In this document: positions 60,705-64,000 of the stretch, one piece after another
Layout of the letters: each line of letters starts with the position of its first letter
Numbering within the stretch: the first letter of the stretch is position 1
Assembly (NCBI RefSeq): GCF_040729435.1
Contig: NZ_CP160398.1
Span: 5,747,001-5,811,000 of the forward strand
From: Pseudomonas sp. HOU2
GTDB lineage: Bacteria > Pseudomonadota > Gammaproteobacteria > Pseudomonadales > Pseudomonadaceae
Direction of reading: 5' to 3'
DNA length: 64,000 nt
Notes under the pieces: model-generated
Databases searched by the model: none
What the model saw: the letters and a program-made list of their open reading frames with translations, nothing else
What the model was told of the DNA's origin: nothing
Program-made: the position numbers and the translations under genes

Positions 60705-61805
60705 ATGGTCACGATGAAACGCATTCTGGGTGCCACCGTGTGTGGGCTGACGCTGCTGGCCAGCGCGGTACACGCCGAGCAGCGCGAGCTGCGGGTCTAC
60801 AACTGGGCGGATTACATCCTGCCGTCGGTGCCCAAGGATTTCGCCGCGAAAACCGGCATCAAAGTGACCTGGGACACCTTCGACACCAATGAATCGCTGG
60901 AAGCCAAGCTGCTCACCGGCAACTCCGGCTATGACCTGGTGGTGCCGTCGAACCAGTTCATCGACACTCAGATCAAGGCCGGCGTGTTCCAGAAACTCGA
61001 CAAGTCGAAACTGCCGAACTGGAGTCACCAGGATCCGGCGCTGCTCAAACTGCTCGACGCCAATGACCCTGGCAACCAGTACGGCGTGCCCTACATGTAC
61101 GGCACGGTACTGATCGGTTTCAACCCGGCCAAGGTCAAGGCAGCGCTCGGCGACAACGCGCCGGTGGACAGCTGGGATCTGGTGTTCAAGCCGGAGAATA
61201 TGGAGAAGCTCAAATCCTGCGGCGTGGCGATGCTCGATTCGCCGTCGGAAATTCTGCCGTTGGCCCTGCATTACCTCGGCCTCGACCCGAACAGCCAGAA
61301 CCCGGCCGACTATGAAAAGGCCAAGGACCTGATGCTGAAGATTCGTCCGTACGTGACCTACTTCAACTCGGCCAAATACATGACCGACATCGCCAATGGC
61401 GACATCTGCGTGGCCATCGGTTACTCCGGCAGCTTCTATCAGTTCGGCAACCGTGCGAAAGAGGCGGGCAACGGTGTGGTGGTTGACTGGCGCTTGCCGA
61501 AGGAGGGCGCGCCGATCTGGTTCGATACCTTTGCCATTCCGAAGAGCGCGAAGAATGTCGAAGAGGCCCACGAATTCCTTAACACTTTGCTGGATCCGAA
61601 AGTCATTGCGCCGATCAGTGATTTCCTCGGCTACCCGAACGTGAACAAGGATTCGATGCCGCTGGTGAACAAAGATATCACCGGCAATCCGAACCTGACG
61701 CCAACGCCTGAAGCCCTGAAAACCCTCTACGTGGTCCAGCCACTGCCGCAGAAACTCGAACGCGTACGCACCCGGGTGTGGACCAGCATCAAATCCGACA
61801 AGTAA
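60705..61805 (+). CDS. Periplasmic polyamine-type substrate-binding protein (PotF/SpuD-like)
   Basis: A 366-residue exported protein. Signal peptide about residues 1-24 (MKRILGATVCGLTLLAS, cleavage after VHA). The mature start RELRVYNWADYILP and the WDTFDTNESLEAKL and PYMYGTVLIGFN segments are typical of PotF, SpuD and SpuE, which bind putrescine or spermidine. GGGGAAAC precedes the ATG. No permease or ATPase gene is adjacent, so it is an orphan binding protein that must borrow a transporter or serve sensing. Ligand not certain. Confidence 0.88.
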   Translation: MVTMKRILGATVCGLTLLASAVHAEQRELRVYNWADYILPSVPKDFAAKTGIKVTWDTFDTNESLEAKLLTGNSGYDLVVPSNQFIDTQIKAGVFQKLDKSKLPNWSHQDPALLKLLDANDPGNQYGVPYMYGTVLIGFNPAKVKAALGDNAPVDSWDLVFKPENMEKLKSCGVAMLDSPSEILPLALHYLGLDPNSQNPADYEKAKDLMLKIRPYVTYFNSAKYMTDIANGDICVAIGYSGSFYQFGNRAKEAGNGVVVDWRLPKEGAPIWFDTFAIPKSAKNVEEAHEFLNTLLDPKVIAPISDFLGYPNVNKDSMPLVNKDITGNPNLTPTPEALKTLYVVQPLPQKLERVRTRVWTSIKSDK

Positions 61806-61814
61806 CCCCCCCCC

Positions 61815-61901
61815 TGTAGGAGCTGCCGCAGGCTGCGATCTTTTGATCTTGTTTTTCAGCAAGCAAAATCAAAAGATCGCAGCCTGCGGCAGCTCCTACA
61901 G
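61815..61901. repeat. Long inverted repeat (TAGGAGCTGCCGCAGGCTGC type), copy 3
   Basis: Arms CTGTAGGAGCTGCCGCAG through GATCTTTTGAT and the exact complement flank a loop of about 20 bases. It separates the convergent PotF-like and terC genes, and its right end supplies the terC stop codon. Confidence 0.93.
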
Positions 61902-62873
61902 GGATTGGGTTGGGTCTTCCTTGCGGGTGATGAGTAGGCTCAACACCACCGACCCCAGTATCACCCCACCGACCACCGCCAGCGACCACTCCACCGGCAT
62001 GTGTAACCACGGCATCAGCGTCATCTTGCCGCCGATGAACACCAGCACGATCGCCAGTCCGTACTTGAGCAAATGAAAGCGGTCAGCCATGTCCGCCAGC
62101 AAGAAGTACAGCGCCCGCAGGCCCATGATCGCGAAGATATTCGAGGTGAACACGATGAACGGATCGGTGGTGACTGCGAAGATCGCCGGGATGCTATCGA
62201 CCGCAAACATCAGGTCGCTGGCCTCGATCAGCACCAGCACGAGGAACATCGGCGTGGCCCAGCGCACACCGTTCTGCAGCACGAAAAAGCGTTCGCCGTG
62301 GAAGCCCTGGGTGATCCGCATGTGTCCGCGCACCCAGCGCAGTAGCGGGTTTTTGTCGAGATCAGGTTGCTGCTCGGCAAACATCAGCATCTTGATCCCG
62401 GTGATGATCAAGAACACCCCGAAGGCATACAACAGCCACTCGAACTGCGACACCAGCCACACCCCGGCAAAGATCATCGCCGCGCGCATCACGATCGCCC
62501 CGAGCACGCCATACAACAGCACCCGCCGTTGCAATTCCGGTGGCACGGCGAAGTAGCTGAAGATCATCACGAAGACGAACATGTTGTCGATCGACAGCGA
62601 CTGCTCGATCAGATAACCGGTGAGGAATTCCAGGGTCTTGCGCTGGGCAATCTCGGCGCCGAATTCGCCGTGCAGATACCACCAGAGCAATCCGGCGAAG
62701 GCCAAGGCCAGTGCGCACCAGGCGATCACCCAACAGGACGCTTCCCGCACTGAAACGCGGTGTGCCTTGCGTCCGCCGAAGACGAACAGATCCAGTGCAA
62801 GCATGGCGAGGACGAAGACGATAAACGCGCCCCACATCCACGGTTCGCCGATGTTGATGTTGGTGGTTGGCAT
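61896..62873 (-). CDS. TerC-family membrane protein
   Basis: A 325-residue, about nine-TM protein of the TerC/Alx group. EQSLSIDNMFVFVMIF and EASDLMFAVDSIPAIFAVT carry the membrane acidic residues of the family. Members have been linked to tellurium resistance, Mn2+ efflux and metalation of exported proteins. AGGGAG precedes this ATG; a start 15 codons earlier is not supported. Unlike mntP, no yybP-ykoY riboswitch was seen upstream. The stop codon TAG lies inside the long inverted repeat. Confidence 0.9.
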   Translation of the reverse strand: MPTTNINIGEPWMWGAFIVFVLAMLALDLFVFGGRKAHRVSVREASCWVIAWCALALAFAGLLWWYLHGEFGAEIAQRKTLEFLTGYLIEQSLSIDNMFVFVMIFSYFAVPPELQRRVLLYGVLGAIVMRAAMIFAGVWLVSQFEWLLYAFGVFLIITGIKMLMFAEQQPDLDKNPLLRWVRGHMRITQGFHGERFFVLQNGVRWATPMFLVLVLIEASDLMFAVDSIPAIFAVTTDPFIVFTSNIFAIMGLRALYFLLADMADRFHLLKYGLAIVLVFIGGKMTLMPWLHMPVEWSLAVVGGVILGSVVLSLLITRKEDPTQSL

Positions 62874-63163
62874 GGCAATCTCCCTGTCTTTTATGTCGTT
62901 GGAGGCAGACCGGGACATGCTAGCGAGGAGTGAATGCCAAGGAAAAATCGTATATTTCTGAGGCAGGATTCGATAAAAACGAAGTGTCTGGCTTTTTTGC
63001 GGCAGGCATCATTTGCAATGACGAACGGCATTCATGCGTGAATAGCAAAGAAATTTTTAGCGTGAATTCATTTGGAAGGCACAGCTGCCAAACACTGCGG
63101 GCAGGCACTTACCCGTTTGGCATTGATGCGTGTTTACGAATGACTTTCCTATTGTGGAGGATT
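62874..63163. other. AT-richer gene-free stretch
   Basis: About 290 bases between terC and an orphan gene. Open frames exist on both strands (62930-63193 plus, 62920-63108 minus), but neither has a well-placed ribosome site or recognisable family. A short inverted repeat ATTCATGCGTGAAT lies near 63030. Confidence 0.45.
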
Positions 63164-63637
63164 TTAAAGAGGACCCGTCGCCCGCAGTTCTAATCTGCCC
63201 TCCACTTTGTAGGACGTTCCACCGGACTCTATTTGAAAATCAAATTCTGCGTAGATTGATTCTTTTATGTTTTCTCGCTTAAGTTTGATTTCGCCCTTGT
63301 CACTCGAAATGATCCCTCCAGCGGAAATGACGCTGGCACGCACACGGCTTTCGTCACCTTTCTCAATCGGGTATGTGCCGCTTTCGAGCTTCTGATCAAT
63401 GATGATAGTAATCTGGTAGAAATCGTCCGCTGTGTGATGTCGGCCGATGACACTGACTGAACCGGGAACCAAGGAAGCATAAATAAACAGATTCGGTTCG
63501 AAACTCGGAATGGGCGGAAAATCAGGGGTGAATTTGGCTTTGTAGTATTTATCCTCGGGTTGCTGTTTTACTTTGATGGGTAATGGCTTCGAGTTTTCAT
63601 CGACGCCAAGTTGTTTAAGCAGAATGGCATTGCTCAT
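63164..63637 (-). CDS. AT-rich orphan hypothetical protein
   Basis: A 157-residue protein with no signal peptide, predicted mainly beta (PNLFIYASLVPGSVSVIGRH, YQITIIIDQ, and a VEGRLELRATG end), with lysine-rich sections. AAGGAA precedes the ATG. Third-position GC is lower than in flanking genes, as in the pair at 55894-56853. Family not recognised. Confidence 0.7.
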   Translation of the reverse strand: MSNAILLKQLGVDENSKPLPIKVKQQPEDKYYKAKFTPDFPPIPSFEPNLFIYASLVPGSVSVIGRHHTADDFYQITIIIDQKLESGTYPIEKGDESRVRASVISAGGIISSDKGEIKLKRENIKESIYAEFDFQIESGGTSYKVEGRLELRATGPL

Positions 63638-63819
63638 GGTTGCGTTCCTTCAGTGCTCAACGGTTTTTGGGGTTTCTAAATGAAAAGCCCATTGAGCGAG
63701 AACGTTACTCGCCGTCCTGTTCGACCGATACTGTCAGAACTATCAGTTGTCAGGTATGGGGGAGTGTGTTGGCAGGTGTGTAGTGATGCAGAAACGAGTG
63801 GGGTTAATGCGCCGAAAGC

Positions 63820-63847
63820 GGATTGAGACCCTATCGAGCCTCAATCC
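63820..63847 (-). terminator. Hairpin downstream of the amidase gene
   Basis: GGATTGAG and CTCAATCC pair across a 12-base loop, beginning 12 bases after the amidase stop on the minus strand. No T-run follows, so activity is uncertain. Confidence 0.4.
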
Positions 63848-63858
63848 AACCCTCTCTG

Positions 63859-64000
63859 TTACTTGCCGGCAGTCAGCGCCGGAGTGCGCGGCGGCACCTG
63901 ACGTTTCGAACCGGTCGCCTCAAACGCCGAGGCCAGACGCAGCAGATTCGAGTCATCGTAAGCACGACCGGCGAAGGTCAGACCAACCGGCATGCCGATG
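63859..64000 (-). CDS. C-terminal end of an amidase-family protein (partial)
   Basis: Forty-six codons before a TAA stop. The sequence MPVGLTFAGRAYDDSNLLRLASAFE is the typical C-terminus of amidase-signature enzymes (GatA/AmiE-like), where the GMPVGL segment precedes the last helix. The proline-rich tail (RQVPPRTPALTAGK) is common in secreted or periplasmic Pseudomonas amidases. The gene enters from the right edge; the catalytic Ser-cisSer-Lys lies outside the window. Confidence 0.85.
   Translation of the reverse strand, partial: IGMPVGLTFAGRAYDDSNLLRLASAFEATGSKRQVPPRTPALTAGK

Noticed and set aside
62930..63193. 87-codon plus-strand ORF beginning GTG between terC and an orphan gene
   Set aside because: GAGGA overlaps the start without spacing, no family features, and codon use is not coding-like.

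Overview
The window looks like chromosome of a fluorescent-group Pseudomonas. GC content is high, and the intergenic spaces carry three families of Pseudomonas REP half-elements plus three copies of a long 'TAGGAGCTGCCGCAGGCTGCGATC' type inverted repeat. Gene families are those of a soil or plant-associated heterotroph: many LysR, AraC and TetR regulators, NCS1 and MHS transporters, a molybdo-oxidoreductase, and a PotF-like binding protein. No rRNA, tRNA, CRISPR array, transposase or phage gene was seen.

Layout. 0.1-7.5 kb: a GST, then a catabolic block (NCS1 permease, LysR regulator, M20 deacetylase/amidase, DUF1028 protein, Rid-family protein, class B flavin monooxygenase). 7.7-11.0 kb: a four-gene operon of three proteins sharing a C-terminal DUF1843/'GDL' domain followed by a radical SAM/SPASM enzyme. 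This is the most interesting and least explained part of the window. 11.4-20 kb: housekeeping and accessory genes (LprI-like secreted protein, TonB receptor, regulated methyltransferase, AraC-GyrI regulator, thioesterase coupled to a GGDEF protein, Zn alcohol dehydrogenase). 20-24 kb: two small exported proteins, a quinone-type oxidoreductase, and a TetR/O-methyltransferase divergent pair with visible operators. 24.1-31.5 kb: an XdhC, cytochrome c, molybdopterin subunit and 2Fe-2S operon, then an AraC regulator divergent from a YahK-type aldehyde reductase. 31.5-38 kb: NepI-like exporter, amidotransferase-like protein, YghU-type GST, LysE exporter with divergent LysR, further LysR and DUF2798 genes. 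38-43.4 kb: LysR, YtcJ-like amidohydrolase, C45-family Ntn hydrolase and MHS transporter, an apparent amide-catabolism set. 43.6-47 kb: TPP enzyme, DUF72 protein with a nine-codon leader ORF, and mntP behind a yybP-ykoY manganese riboswitch. 47.3-54.3 kb: OmpR-type two-component system facing a five-gene run (PepSY, cytochrome b561, BNR/sialidase-like, membrane protein, LTA-synthase-like sulfatase) with a direct-repeat box in the shared promoter. 54.3-64 kb: hydrolase/HxlR pair, two AT-rich orphan genes, a second NCS1 block with an LLM monooxygenase and flavin reductase, a PotF-like binding protein, TerC, an orphan gene and the end of an amidase.

The two NCS1 permeases are clear paralogues at opposite ends of the window, each beside a different class of flavin monooxygenase. 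This suggests two related routes for taking up and oxidising nitrogen compounds. Functional statements rest on motif recognition by eye; no database search was run.
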